From: Agromyces flavus
Lineage (GTDB): Bacteria > Actinomycetota > Actinomycetes > Actinomycetales > Microbacteriaceae
Direction of reading: 5' to 3'
DNA: 64,000 nt
Assembly: GCF_900104685.1 (NCBI RefSeq)
Contig: NZ_LT629755.1
Span: forward strand, 1,240,001-1,304,000
The translations under genes and the position numbers were made by a program. Shown piece by piece: positions 50,089 through 59,546 of the stretch; within the stretch, counting starts at the first letter, position 1, and each line of letters starts with the position of its first letter. Under the pieces are notes generated by a model. It was given only the letters and a program-made list of their open reading frames with translations. It was not told the DNA's origin and did no database searches.

Positions 50089-53000
50089 TCAGCCGGTCGT
50101 CGGTTCGCGTCGCGGCTCGACGCCGTAGAAGCCGCGCTCGAAGACCGCGCGCGCGCGACGCGTGACCTGCAGGTAGTCGTGCTCGAGGCGCGTCGCCGAG
50201 CCCGGCGGATAGCCCATGATGCGTGCGACGCCCTCGAGCTGCGTGCGCTCGACGGGAAGCACGTCGGTGGTCTTGTCGAGCCACAGTGTCAGCGCCGACC
50301 GCGCCCGGGATGCGAACACCCAGGCGGATCGGAGCGTCTCGGCGTCGACCTCGGCGACGAGCCCCGCGCCGACCGACGCCGAGAGGGCGTCGAGGGTCGA
50401 CGGCGTCCGCAGCTCGGGAACGCTCGAGGCGTGCTCGAGCTGGACGAGCTGCACGAACCACTCGACGTCGCTCAACGAGCCGCGCCCGAGCTTCAGGTGG
50501 CGGGTCGGGTCAGCACCCTGCGGGAGCCGCTCGTTCTCGACTCGCGCCTTGATGCGCTTGACCTCACGCACTTCCTGCTCGGCGATCGCTGCCGGATACC
50601 GCACCGCGTCGGCGAGTTCGGTGAAGTCGGCGATGAGCGCGGGATCGCCCGCGACGCCGCGTGCGCGCAGCAGGGCCTGCGCCTCCCACGTGAGCGACCA
50701 GCGGGCGTAGTAGGCACGGTAGGCGTCGAGGGAACGGGCGACGACGCCGTTGCGGCCCTCGGGACGCAATCCGGTATCGAGTTCGAACGGCAGCCGCGCA
50801 TCCTCGCTGACGCGTACGAGCTCGGACACGATCTTGAGCGCGCGCGAGTGGGCGGCATCGGGCTCGGCTCCTGCCGGGCGGTAGACGTACAGGATGTCGG
50901 CGTCCGACCCGATACCGAGTTCGCGCCCGCCGAACCGCCCCATGCCGATGACGGCGAACTCGATGCCGTCGTCGCCTCGCCGGATCGCCCGCACGAGCCC
51001 GTCGATGTGCGCCTCCACGACATCGCTCAGGCCGTGCCCGAGCTCCTCGATCGTGCAGACGTCGAGCATCGCCGCGAGCGCGAGCCGCAGTACCTCGCGC
51101 CGGCGCACGGCGCGCAGCACCTTCGCTGCCGGGTCGAGCTCGGAGTGGCGCGCGAGCACCGCCGACGTCTCCTCCCGAAGCGCCGACAGCGGCCGCGGGC
51201 GCAGTTCCTCGACGTCCTCGAGCCAGGCGACCGCCTCGGGGATGCGCTCGAGGAGCTCGCCGGCGAACCGCGAACCAGACAGGACGCGCGTGAGTCGCAA
51301 CGCGGCATCCGACGAATCGCGGAGCAGTCGCAGGTACCAGTGCGTCGTGCCGAGGCCGTCGCTGATGCGCCGGAACGCGAGCAGCCCGTAGTCGGGGTCG
51401 GCGCCGTCGGCGAACCATGAGATCAGCACGGGCATGAGGTGGCGCTGGATGGTCGCGCGCCGCGACACGCCCGCGGTGAGCGCCCCGATGTGCGCCAGCG
51501 CCCCTCGCGGATCCCGGAATCCGATGGCCGCGAGTCGCGCCTCGGCCTGCGCGCTGGTCAGCTCCAGTCCATCGGCGGGCAGCGCTGCCACCGCCGAGAG
51601 CAGCGGACGGTAGAAGAGGCGCTCGTGCAGTCCGCGCACGCGCCGGCGCGTGGCCTGCCACACCGAGGTCAGCTCGTCGGCATCGCGGCCGAGGCCGGAC
51701 GCCCGGGCGAGCGCACGCCGCGCCGCCGCGTCGCGTGGCATCAGGTGCGTGCGCCGCAGCCGCGCGAGCTGGAGCCGATGCTCGAGGACGCGCAGGATCC
51801 GGTAGTCGCGCGAGAACTCGGCGGCCTCCTCGCGTCCGACGTACCCGTGCTCGGCGAGTGCCGCGAGCGCGCCCAGTGTCCCGGGCTGGCGGATCGAAGG
51901 ATCGGTCGCGCCGTGCACGAGCTGCAGCAGCTGCACCGTGAACTCGATGTCGCGGAGGCCTCCGGGCCCGAGCTTGAGCTGCACGTCGACCTCGTCGGCG
52001 GGAATGTGCTCGGTGACACGTTCGCGCATGCGCTGCACCGACTCGACGAAGCCCTCGCGGGACGAGCTCGCCCACACCTTCGGCGCGACGCCGGCGGCGT
52101 ACCGATCGCCGAGGTCGCGGTCGCCGGCCAGCGGCCGGGCCTTCAGCAGCGCCTGGAACTCCCAGCTCTTGGCCCAGCGGTCGTAGTACTGCAGGTGCGA
52201 CTCGAGCGTGCGCACGAGCGCACCGTCCTTGCCCTCGGGTCGCAGGTTGGGGTCGACCTCCCAGAGCGGCGGTTCGATCCCGGGCTCGCCGATCAGCCGC
52301 ATCGCGGTCATCGCGAGCCGTGTCGCGACGTCGAGCGCGCGGGCGGATGACACGACATCGTCGTCGGCGGACTCGCCGACGAAGATCACGTCGACGTCGC
52401 TGACGTAGTTCAGCTCACGCGCGCCGGCCTTGCCCATGCCGATGATCGCGAGGTTCGTGGCAGCGACCTCGGCCGCCGGGAACCGGCCGGGACCCGCGGG
52501 CTCGTCGTCGCGCCGAGCGACCGTGCGGCGCGCGAGGTGCAGTGCCGCCTCCAAGGCGGCTCCGGCGAGATCGGCCAGGCCGGCGGCGACCGTGTCGACG
52601 GCCTCGACGGCGTCGGAGCGGGTCAGGTCCCACACCGCGATGCCGGCGAGCAGCCGCCGGTATCGAACCCGGAGGGCTCGGCCGCCCGCCTCGGCGAGCA
52701 TCGCCGGCGCCGCGTCGACCGAGGCGACCGCGTCGATGAGCTCGGCTGCCGCCGCCTCCGGCGACGGCGGCGGCAGGGGCGCGTCGCGCAGCAGGGCGAG
52801 CTCGTCGACGTTCCGGAGGAAGAACTCGCCGAATCCCCGTGACGCACCGAGCAGCCGGGCGGCCCGATCGAGCGATCCGGGGTCGTGCAGGATGTCGCGG
52901 ACCGCCGCGGGCGCCCGCTCGGACAGCCGCTGCAGCTCGGCGAGCGCCTGGTCGGGGTCGCCCGCGGCCGCGAACGCGTCGAGCAGCGACATCGGCGGCA

Positions 53001-53103
53001 GCCCGGCCGCCTCGGCGAGCTCGGCGAGCCCGCCCCCGGCCCGCTCCAGGTCGTCGAACCCAGCGCGAGCGAGTCCGCCGAGCGTGGGGACCTGTCGAGT
53101 CAT
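50089..53103 (-). CDS. glnE: Bifunctional glutamine synthetase adenylyltransferase/deadenylase
   Basis: A 1004-residue regulator that adds or removes AMP on Tyr402 of GlnA1. It has two nucleotidyltransferase domains, each with a GxxD-x-D signature: NYVSDVDVIFVGE in the N-terminal (deadenylating) half and GIGSDADILYVYRP in the C-terminal (adenylylating) half, each followed by a helical domain (KLGPGGLRDIEF and KLGRGSLSDVEWFVQ). Length is as in other actinobacteria. The ATG at 53103 starts 13 bases after the glnA2 stop, so glnA2-glnE form an operon. It converges on glnA1, its target. Confidence 0.96.
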   Translation of the reverse strand: MTRQVPTLGGLARAGFDDLERAGGGLAELAEAAGLPPMSLLDAFAAAGDPDQALAELQRLSERAPAAVRDILHDPGSLDRAARLLGASRGFGEFFLRNVDELALLRDAPLPPPSPEAAAAELIDAVASVDAAPAMLAEAGGRALRVRYRRLLAGIAVWDLTRSDAVEAVDTVAAGLADLAGAALEAALHLARRTVARRDDEPAGPGRFPAAEVAATNLAIIGMGKAGARELNYVSDVDVIFVGESADDDVVSSARALDVATRLAMTAMRLIGEPGIEPPLWEVDPNLRPEGKDGALVRTLESHLQYYDRWAKSWEFQALLKARPLAGDRDLGDRYAAGVAPKVWASSSREGFVESVQRMRERVTEHIPADEVDVQLKLGPGGLRDIEFTVQLLQLVHGATDPSIRQPGTLGALAALAEHGYVGREEAAEFSRDYRILRVLEHRLQLARLRRTHLMPRDAAARRALARASGLGRDADELTSVWQATRRRVRGLHERLFYRPLLSAVAALPADGLELTSAQAEARLAAIGFRDPRGALAHIGALTAGVSRRATIQRHLMPVLISWFADGADPDYGLLAFRRISDGLGTTHWYLRLLRDSSDAALRLTRVLSGSRFAGELLERIPEAVAWLEDVEELRPRPLSALREETSAVLARHSELDPAAKVLRAVRRREVLRLALAAMLDVCTIEELGHGLSDVVEAHIDGLVRAIRRGDDGIEFAVIGMGRFGGRELGIGSDADILYVYRPAGAEPDAAHSRALKIVSELVRVSEDARLPFELDTGLRPEGRNGVVARSLDAYRAYYARWSLTWEAQALLRARGVAGDPALIADFTELADAVRYPAAIAEQEVREVKRIKARVENERLPQGADPTRHLKLGRGSLSDVEWFVQLVQLEHASSVPELRTPSTLDALSASVGAGLVAEVDAETLRSAWVFASRARSALTLWLDKTTDVLPVERTQLEGVARIMGYPPGSATRLEHDYLQVTRRARAVFERGFYGVEPRREPTTG

Positions 53104-53116
53104 CCGCTCGCGCTCG

Positions 53117-54454
53117 TCAGAGGATCTCGAGGTTGCGCTGCAGCTCGAACGGCGTCACCTGCGAACGGTAGTCGCGCCACTCGGCCCGCTTGTTCGCGAG
53201 CACGTAGTTGAAGACCTGCTCGCCGAGCGTATCGGCGACGAGCTCGGATTCCTCCATGTACTCGATCGCGTGATCGAGGCTCGCGGGCAGCGGGTGGTAG
53301 CCGAGCGCCCGACGCTCGCTGTCGGTCAGGGCCCACACGTCGTCCTCGGCCTCGGGCGGAAGGTCGTAGCCCTCCTCGATGCCCTTCATGCCGGCGGCGA
53401 GCAGGAGCGAGAACGCGAGGTACGGATTGGCGGCCGAGTCGATCGCGCGGTACTCGACGCGCGCGCTCTGCCCCTTGTTGGGCTTGTAGAGCGGCACGCG
53501 CACGAGCGCCGAGCGGTTGTTGTGGCCCCAGCAGATGAAGCTCGGCGCCTCGTCGCCGCCCCAGAGGCGCTTGTATGAGTTCACGAACTGGTTGGTGACG
53601 GCCGAGATCTCGTTGGCGTGCCGCAGCAGGCCCGCGATGAACTGGCGGCCGATCTTCGAGAGCTGGTACTGCGCGCCGGGCTCGTAGAACGCGTTCGCGT
53701 CGCCTTCGAACAGCGAGAGGTGGGTGTGCATGCCCGAACCCGGATAGTGCGAGAACGGCTTCGGCATGAAGGTCGCGTACACGCCCTGCTCGATCGCCAC
53801 CTCTTTGACGACCGTGCGGAACGTCATGATGTTGTCGGCCGTGGTCAGCGCATCGGCGTAGCGGAGGTCGATCTCGTTCTGCCCCGGCCCCGCCTCGTGG
53901 TGGCTGAACTCGACCGAGATGCCCAGGTCTTCGAGCATGCGCACGGAGCGACGGCGGAAGTCGTGCGCCGTGCCTCCGGGCACGTTGTCGAAGTAGCCCG
54001 CCGAGTCGACCGGCTGCGGACCCTCGGGGCCGTACTTGCTCGACTTGAGGAGGTAGAACTCGATCTCGGGGTGCGTGTAGAAGGTGAAGCCCCGGTCGGC
54101 GGCGCTCGCGAGGGTGCGCTTGAGCACGTTGCGCGGATCGGCCACGGCGGGCTCGCCGTCGGGCGTCGTGATGTCGCAGAACATGCGCGCGGTCGGGTCG
54201 ATGTCGCCGCGCCAGGGCAGGGTCTGGAACGTGGTCGGATCGGGGAACGCGAGCAGGTCGGACTCGAAGGTGCGGCTGAGACCCTCGATCGCCGAGCCGT
54301 CGAATCCGATGCCCTCGGTGAACGCGCCCTCGACCTCGGCCGGGGCGATCGCGACCGACTTCAGGGTGCCGACGACATCGGTGAACCACAGCCTGACGAA
54401 CTTGACCCCTCGCTCCTCGATGGTCCGGAGAACGAAGTCGCGCTGCTTGTCCAT
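53117..54454 (-). CDS. glnA2: Second type I glutamine synthetase (GlnA2-like)
   Basis: A 445-residue glutamine-synthetase-family enzyme of the shorter I-alpha kind. Active-site motifs are complete ([36 protein letters not shown] and [10 protein letters not shown]), but the region where GlnA1 has its adenylylated Tyr reads [19 protein letters not shown] and lacks the KDLY site, so GlnE is not expected to modify it. Homologues in actinobacteria are called GlnA2 and contribute to glutamine or gamma-glutamyl chemistry. The ATG at 54454 follows AGGAAGG. It is first in the glnA2-glnE operon and diverges from panB. Confidence 0.92.
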   Translation of the reverse strand: MDKQRDFVLRTIEERGVKFVRLWFTDVVGTLKSVAIAPAEVEGAFTEGIGFDGSAIEGLSRTFESDLLAFPDPTTFQTLPWRGDIDPTARMFCDITTPDGEPAVADPRNVLKRTLASAADRGFTFYTHPEIEFYLLKSSKYGPEGPQPVDSAGYFDNVPGGTAHDFRRRSVRMLEDLGISVEFSHHEAGPGQNEIDLRYADALTTADNIMTFRTVVKEVAIEQGVYATFMPKPFSHYPGSGMHTHLSLFEGDANAFYEPGAQYQLSKIGRQFIAGLLRHANEISAVTNQFVNSYKRLWGGDEAPSFICWGHNNRSALVRVPLYKPNKGQSARVEYRAIDSAANPYLAFSLLLAAGMKGIEEGYDLPPEAEDDVWALTDSERRALGYHPLPASLDHAIEYMEESELVADTLGEQVFNYVLANKRAEWRDYRSQVTPFELQRNLEIL

Positions 54455-54540
54455 GCACACCCTTCCTCGACGCTCTTCAGCGTACTGGGTCGCGCCCCCG
54501 CGCCCGGCCGGGTGACGGTCCGCTGTGCGAGGATGACGAC

Positions 54541-55428
54541 ATGTCCGACCACGCATCCAGCGACGCAGCGTCCGAAGCCGATTCCCCCGTGCCCGAGAAC
54601 CCGTACGGCGGCGCCTCGGCGGCCGTCGGGGGCCCCAAGCGCGTGCGAACCCGGCACTTCCAGAACGCCAAGCGCGAGGGCATCAAGATCACGGGTCTCA
54701 CGAGCTACGACCAACTCACCGCGCGCATCTTCGACGACGCCGGCATCGACTTCCTCCTGGTCGGCGACTCGGCCGGCAACAACGTGCTCGGCTACGAGAC
54801 GACGCTGCCCGTCACGGTCGATGAGCTGATCCCGCTGACCCGCGCCGTCGCCGGTGCGGTCACCCGCGCGTTCGTGATCGGCGACCTGCCGTTCGGCTCG
54901 TACGAGAACGGCCCCGACGAGGCGTTGCACACCGCCATCCGCTTCATGAAGGAGACGGGGGCCCACGCGGTCAAGCTCGAGGGCGGCGAACGCAGCCACA
55001 AGCAGATCCGACGCATCGTCGGCGCGGGCATCCCGGTGATGGCCCACATCGGCTACACGCCGCAGAGCGAGCACCAGCTCGGCGGTCACATCATCCAGGG
55101 TCGCGGCGAGGGCCTCAACCAGCTGCTCGCCGACGCCAAGGCGGTGCAGGATGCCGGCGCGTTCGCCGTCGTGCTCGAGATGGTGCCCGCCGACGCCGCC
55201 CGCGAGGTCACCGAACTGCTCGAGATCCCGACGATCTCGGTGGGCGCGGGCCCGCACTGCGACGGGCAGCTGCTCGTGTGGACCGACTGGGCCGGCCTCA
55301 CCACCGGACGCATCCCCAAGTTCGTCAAGCAGTACGCGAACCTGGCGGGCGTGCTGAGCGATGCCGCGACGGCCTGGCGAGCCGATGTCGCGTCGGGGGC
55401 CTACCCGACGGAGCAGCACTCGTACTGA
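54541..55428 (+). CDS. panB: 3-methyl-2-oxobutanoate hydroxymethyltransferase
   Basis: A 295-residue enzyme transferring a hydroxymethyl group from methylenetetrahydrofolate to 2-oxoisovalerate, the first step of pantothenate (coenzyme A) synthesis. Family signatures are intact: [20 protein letters not shown], the Mg-binding [33 protein letters not shown] with the catalytic Glu region, and [19 protein letters not shown] near the C-terminus. The first 35 residues are an Ala/Ser/Glu-rich extension. It stands alone; panC and panD are not here. A hairpin at 55441-55469 follows. Confidence 0.95.
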   Translation: MSDHASSDAASEADSPVPENPYGGASAAVGGPKRVRTRHFQNAKREGIKITGLTSYDQLTARIFDDAGIDFLLVGDSAGNNVLGYETTLPVTVDELIPLTRAVAGAVTRAFVIGDLPFGSYENGPDEALHTAIRFMKETGAHAVKLEGGERSHKQIRRIVGAGIPVMAHIGYTPQSEHQLGGHIIQGRGEGLNQLLADAKAVQDAGAFAVVLEMVPADAAREVTELLEIPTISVGAGPHCDGQLLVWTDWAGLTTGRIPKFVKQYANLAGVLSDAATAWRADVASGAYPTEQHSY

Positions 55429-55440
55429 GGCGCGTCACCG

Positions 55441-55469
55441 GCCGGCGCGCGCCGATCGCGCGTGCCGGC
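55441..55469. terminator. Hairpin between panB and the SPOR-like gene
   Basis: GCCGGCGCGCG pairs with CGCGTGCCGGC (11 pairs, one of them G-T) around a short loop, 13 bases after the panB stop and just beyond the convergent small gene. Confidence 0.7.
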
Positions 55470-55475
55470 GGTGGT

Positions 55476-55661
55476 TCACTCCTCGGCGGCCTCCTCCTCG
55501 GCCCATTTCGCGCTGTTCGCACGGAGGATCTCGAGGGCGTTCTCGGCCTCGGCGCGCGTCTCGAACGGGCCCACGCGCTCGACCGCCGGAGAGACCATGC
55601 CCTCTTCGACCTGCCCCGTGGTGAGGTTGTACCAGAACTGATGCTCGGCGTCCCGCGACAT
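55476..55661 (-). CDS. Small SPOR-like protein
   Basis: A 61-residue soluble protein. The pattern FWYNLTTGQVEEGMVSP then RVGPFETRAEAENALEILRANSAKW resembles the glycan-binding SPOR-type beta-alpha repeat but is too short for a full SPOR domain, and there is no signal peptide or anchor. The C-terminus is acidic. The ATG at 55661 faces the map ATG at 55673 in the opposite direction with 11 bases between them. The minus-strand TAGGAT (55668-55673) is six bases upstream, so the message should be leaderless. I give no function; a link to the map gene is suggested only by the shared promoter block. Confidence 0.8.
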   Translation of the reverse strand: MSRDAEHQFWYNLTTGQVEEGMVSPAVERVGPFETRAEAENALEILRANSAKWAEEEAAEE

Positions 55662-55675
55662 AGGCTGATCCTATG
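55659..55675. promoter_or_regulatory. Back-to-back leaderless promoters of map and the SPOR-like gene
   Basis: CATAGGCTGATCCTATG is a near-palindrome containing both divergent start codons (55659-55661 leftward, 55673-55675 rightward) and both -10 hexamers: TAGGCT (55661-55666, plus) and TAGGAT (55668-55673, minus). Each hexamer lies six bases before its ATG and shares one base with the other gene's start codon. No good -35 elements are visible. Confidence 0.65.
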
Positions 55676-56536
55676 CCCAAGGACCCCGCCGGCCGCCTGA
55701 TCCCCGGCCGACTGTCGCCGACGCGCGCCGTGTCGTCGGCGATCCCCCGGCCCGAGTACGTGGGCCACGCCGCACCGACGCCGAACACCGGCGGCGACCG
55801 CTATTCCCCCCACGAGGTCGAGCGGATCCGGGCCGCCGGACGCGTTGCGGCTGGAGCCATCGAGGCCGCGGCGCGCGCCATCCGACCGGGTGTCACGACC
55901 GACGAGCTCGACCGGATCGCGCACGAGCACGTGCTCGCGCACGGCGCCTATCCCTCGACGCTCGGATACCGCGGCTACCCGAAGTCGTCGTGCACGTCGG
56001 TGAACGAGGTGATCTGCCACGGCATCCCCGACGACACCGTGCTCGAGGACGGCGACCTGGTCAACATCGACGTGACGGCGTACCTCGACGGCATGCACGG
56101 CGACCTCAACCACACCTTCCTCGTCGGCGAGTCGAGCGAGGAGGCGCGGCTGCTCGTCGAGCGCACGCGCGAGGCCCTGGCCCGCGGCATCCGCGCCGCC
56201 GCCCCCGGTCGGCAGGTCAACGTGATCGGGCGCGCGATCGAGTCGTACGCGAGGCGCTTCGGCTACGGGGTCGTGCGCGACTACACCGGACACGGCGTGG
56301 GCCGGGCCTTCCACACCGGTCTGGTCATCCCCCACTACGACGATCCGAACGCCACGACGGTGATGGAGTCGGGCATGGTCTTCACGATCGAGCCGATGCT
56401 CACGCTCGGCACGACCGAATGGGACCTGTGGGCCGACGACTGGACCGTCGTGACGCGGGATCGGTCGCTGACGGCCCAGTTCGAGCACACCGTCGTCGTG
56501 ACCGAGCGGGGGGCGGAGATCCTGACGCTGCCGTGA
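55673..56536 (+). CDS. map: Type I methionine aminopeptidase
   Basis: A 287-residue dinuclear metalloprotease removing the initiator methionine from new proteins. The metal ligands fall in [19 protein letters not shown] (two Asp), [10 protein letters not shown] (His), FTIEPML (Glu) and AQFEHTVVV (Glu); substrate-binding His is in INGV-type position [12 protein letters not shown] 40-residue N-terminal extension precedes the catalytic core, as in actinobacterial Map of the longer class. TAGGCT lies six bases before the ATG: a leaderless start shared back-to-back with the SPOR-like gene. ppgK follows with its own hexamer. Confidence 0.95.
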   Translation: MPKDPAGRLIPGRLSPTRAVSSAIPRPEYVGHAAPTPNTGGDRYSPHEVERIRAAGRVAAGAIEAAARAIRPGVTTDELDRIAHEHVLAHGAYPSTLGYRGYPKSSCTSVNEVICHGIPDDTVLEDGDLVNIDVTAYLDGMHGDLNHTFLVGESSEEARLLVERTREALARGIRAAAPGRQVNVIGRAIESYARRFGYGVVRDYTGHGVGRAFHTGLVIPHYDDPNATTVMESGMVFTIEPMLTLGTTEWDLWADDWTVVTRDRSLTAQFEHTVVVTERGAEILTLP

Positions 56537-56569
56537 GTCCGCGCCCGGGCGCCGCGATAGTGTGGCCGC

Positions 56570-57325
56570 ATGGCGACTGAGCGCGCGATCGGCATCGATA
56601 TCGGCGGCACGGGCATCAAGGGCGCGGTGGTCGACCTCGGCACGGGCGGGCTCGTCACCGAGCGCGTGAAGATCAAGACGCCCGCGGGCGGACGACCCGC
56701 CGATATCGTCGCGGCCACCGGGCAGCTGCTCGGGATCATCGCCGGCCAGGGGCACTCGGCGCTGCCGCTCGGCGTGTGCTTTCCCGCCATCGTGAAGCAC
56801 GGTCGCACGCTCTCGGCGGCGAACGTCTCCGAGGAGTGGATCGGCCTCGAGGCCGAGCAGCTGTTCGAGCGCGAGCTCGGCAGCCCCATCCACTTCATCA
56901 ACGACGCGGATGCCGCGGGCTACGCCGAATCGCAGTTCGGTGCCGCCCGAGGCGAGCGGGGCCTCGCCATCCTCACGACGCTCGGAACCGGCATCGGTTC
57001 CGCGTTCCTGTACGACGGGGTGCTCGTGCCGAACACCGAGCTCGGCCACCTCGAGATCGACGGGCACGACGCGGAGGACCGCGCCGCCTACTCGGCGATG
57101 GAACGCAAGGGCCTCTCGTGGGCGCAGTGGGCGGAGCGGCTCCAGCGGTACTACTCGCACGTGGAGTTCCTCTTCTCGCCCGACCTCTTCATCGTCGGCG
57201 GAGGCGTGTCCAAGCACCACGAGCACTTCCTGCCGCTGCTCTCGCTGACGACGCCGATCGTGCCGGCGGCGTTCCGCAACAACGCGGGCCTTCTCGGCGC
57301 CGCCGCCCTCGCGGCGAAGTACTAA
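56570..57325 (+). CDS. ppgK: Polyphosphate glucokinase
   Basis: A 251-residue ROK-family kinase phosphorylating glucose with inorganic polyphosphate (and usually also ATP). The phosphate-binding AIGIDIGGTGIKGAVVD, the catalytic NDADAAGYAESQFG and the LTTLGTGIGSAFLYDG motif are present; the ROK zinc motif is absent, as in PpgK. Length fits the actinobacterial enzyme (about 250). TAGTGT at 56558-56563 lies six bases before the ATG, so the message may be leaderless. Its stop lies seven bases from the 3' end of the convergent rnpB. Confidence 0.94.
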   Translation: MATERAIGIDIGGTGIKGAVVDLGTGGLVTERVKIKTPAGGRPADIVAATGQLLGIIAGQGHSALPLGVCFPAIVKHGRTLSAANVSEEWIGLEAEQLFERELGSPIHFINDADAAGYAESQFGAARGERGLAILTTLGTGIGSAFLYDGVLVPNTELGHLEIDGHDAEDRAAYSAMERKGLSWAQWAERLQRYYSHVEFLFSPDLFIVGGGVSKHHEHFLPLLSLTTPIVPAAFRNNAGLLGAAALAAKY

Positions 57326-57332
57326 CGGGGTG

Positions 57333-57710
<378 letters not shown>

Positions 57711-57717
57711 CACGTCA

Positions 57718-57723
57718 AGGCTA
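57718..57723 (-). promoter_or_regulatory. rnpB -10 element
   Basis: TAGCCT on the minus strand, seven bases before the inferred 5' end of RNase P RNA at 57710; an independent check that the hexamer-to-start distance used elsewhere in the window marks real promoters. Confidence 0.6.
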
Positions 57724-57761
57724 GCGCCTCAGGCTGGGTACGCGCCGGGCACGGCGAGGGG

Positions 57762-58499
57762 TCAGAGGCCCGACTCGTCGGTGCGGACGAGGATGCGGTC
57801 GCACTCGGGGCACTGCACGACCTCGTCGGGCGCGGCCCGCCGCACGGCCTCGAGGTCGGATCCGGTGAGCGTGATCGTGCACCCCCCGCAGGTGCGCTGC
57901 TGCAGGAGTGCGGCGCCCACGCCTCCGCCGCGGACGCGGCGCTGCTCGTAGAAGGCGAGGAGGTCCTCGGGCACGGTGCCCGCGATGGCGGCGCGATCGC
58001 GCTCGGCGCCGTCGCGCTCGGTCGCCAGCCCGCCGGCCGCCTCGTCGCGCTCGCCCTCGAGGCGCGCCACGTCGGCCGCGATGTCGGCGCGCTCGGCGTC
58101 GACGTCGGCGACGTGCGCCTCGGCGGACTCGACCTTCTCCATGACGACGAGCTCCTGGTCCTCGAGGTCGGAGAGCCGCCTGCGGAGCGAGGCCAGCTCG
58201 GACTCGAGCGCCGCGACATCCTTCATCGACGACGTGTGGGTGAGCCGCTCGCCGTCGCGCGCGATGCGCTTCTCGACGACCTCGACATCGGACTCGATGC
58301 GGCTCAGCTCGCTCCGCGCGTCCTCGAGCGCACCGACGGCCTCGGCTCGCCGCGCGCGGACGGCGCCGTCGCGCTCGCCGAGCGCGGTGAGCTCCGCGGT
58401 CTGCGGGAGCGACCGGAGCCGATGCGCGAGCTGCTGGAGGCGCGTGTCGATCGACTGGAGACGCAGCAGCTGCTGCTGGTCGGCGGGGCTGGCCTTCAC
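57762..58499 (-). CDS. Coiled-coil protein with C-terminal C4 zinc ribbon
   Basis: A 245-residue protein of the CT398/CdsZ-like zinc-ribbon family. Residues 1-175 form a long antiparallel coiled coil rich in Leu, Glu, Arg and Ala. The C-terminus carries two CxxC pairs, CGGC (in QQRTCGGCTITL) and CPEC (in VVQCPECDRILVR), that bind zinc. The family is widespread but its role is poorly defined. The GTG at 58499 follows GAGGAG. It reads in the same direction as the Nif3-like gene that ends 37 bases upstream; the two are often adjacent and likely co-transcribed. Confidence 0.9.
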   Translation of the reverse strand: MKASPADQQQLLRLQSIDTRLQQLAHRLRSLPQTAELTALGERDGAVRARRAEAVGALEDARSELSRIESDVEVVEKRIARDGERLTHTSSMKDVAALESELASLRRRLSDLEDQELVVMEKVESAEAHVADVDAERADIAADVARLEGERDEAAGGLATERDGAERDRAAIAGTVPEDLLAFYEQRRVRGGGVGAALLQQRTCGGCTITLTGSDLEAVRRAAPDEVVQCPECDRILVRTDESGL

Positions 58500-58536
58500 G
58501 TGGTGCTCCTCGTGGGGGTCGTGGTCGGTCGGACGG

Positions 58537-59358
58537 TCACTGCAGGACCTGGAAGTCCCACGGATCGGTGCGCAGGTCGCTGACGACGACCTCGAGCTCG
58601 GGGTGGGCGGTGCGCAGCTCGGCGGCCGCGGAATCCAGCCACAGCCACTCGCTCGCCCAGTGCGAGACGTCGACGAGCGCGGGCCCGCCGCCGAGCACCG
58701 CCTGCTCGCGCGCCTCGGAGGCGGGATGGTGGCGCAGGTCGGCGGTGATGTAGACGTCAGCGGCCTGCACGAGCGGATGCGAGAGCAGCGAGTCGCCGGC
58801 GCCGCCGCAGACGGCGACCGTCTCGATCGGATCGTCGTAGCCGCCTGCGGCACGGACGCCGCTCGCCGTGGCGGGGAGGATCTCGGCGAGGCGGCGCGCG
58901 AGACGGCCGAGCGTCGTGGGTTCGGGGAACCGCCCGGCGCGACCGAGCCCGCGGCCGGGGTCTGCGGCGCTCGGTACGATGGGCACGGCATCGACGATCC
59001 CGATCCGCTCGGCGAGGGCGGCCGACGTGCCGGTCTCGACGACGTCGGCGTTGGTGTGCGCGGCGACGAGCGCGCAGTCGGCGCGGATCAGGCGCGCGAG
59101 GAGCGCCCCCTTGTAGCGGTCCTCGGCGATCGAGGTCACGCCGCGCAGGAGTAGCGGGTGATGCGTCACGAGCACGTCGGCGCCGGCATCGACCGCCTCG
59201 TCGACGGTGGCGGCGACTGCGTCGACGGCGAGGAGCACCCGGCCGATCTCCCGGCGCGGATCACCGGTCACGAGTCCCGGGGCGTCCCACGCCTCGGCGC
59301 CGGCGACCGGCCACAGGCGCTCCACGGTCGCGAGGAGGTCGGCGAGGAGGACGGGCAC
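58537..59358 (-). CDS. Nif3-like dinuclear metal-centre protein
   Basis: A 273-residue protein of the NIF3/YbgI family, toroidal hexamers with a two-metal centre and proposed GTP cyclohydrolase-like activity. Metal ligands are visible in DVLVTHHPLLLRG (His-His), in VAAHTNADV (His and Asp) and in the C-terminal LVDVSHWASE (His, Glu). The function in bacteria is uncertain. The GTG at 59358 lies six bases after a minus-strand TAGGCT (59365-59370) without a ribosome binding site: a leaderless GTG start. The tRNA-Val gene is 39 bases upstream. Confidence 0.92.
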   Translation of the reverse strand: MPVLLADLLATVERLWPVAGAEAWDAPGLVTGDPRREIGRVLLAVDAVAATVDEAVDAGADVLVTHHPLLLRGVTSIAEDRYKGALLARLIRADCALVAAHTNADVVETGTSAALAERIGIVDAVPIVPSAADPGRGLGRAGRFPEPTTLGRLARRLAEILPATASGVRAAGGYDDPIETVAVCGGAGDSLLSHPLVQAADVYITADLRHHPASEAREQAVLGGGPALVDVSHWASEWLWLDSAAAELRTAHPELEVVVSDLRTDPWDFQVLQ

Positions 59359-59397
59359 CCGCCCAGCCTAGCGCCGGGCGGTGATCGCCCCGGCGTG

Positions 59398-59473
59398 TGG
59401 TGGGCCCTGCCGGGCTCGAACCGACGACATCCACGGTGTAAGCGTGGCGCTCTACCAACTGAGCTAAGGGCCC
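59398..59473 (-). tRNA. tRNA-Val (anticodon TAC)
   Basis: Reading leftward from 59473: acceptor GGGCCC pairs with GGGCCC at the other end, a D-arm with AGCTCAGTTGGTAGAGC, anticodon stem CCACG/CGTGG with loop CTTACAC, and T-arm with GGTTCGAGCCC. The anticodon TAC reads GUA valine codons, the rarest valine codon in this GC-rich DNA. The CCA end is encoded (59398-59400). All 76 bases are accounted for. Confidence 0.97.
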
Positions 59474-59546
59474 CTCGCCGCGCCGGGCCGCTCGGCCCGC
59501 CGTGCGGCGCACGCCCATGGTATCCGAGCGGCCTAGACTCACGGGC

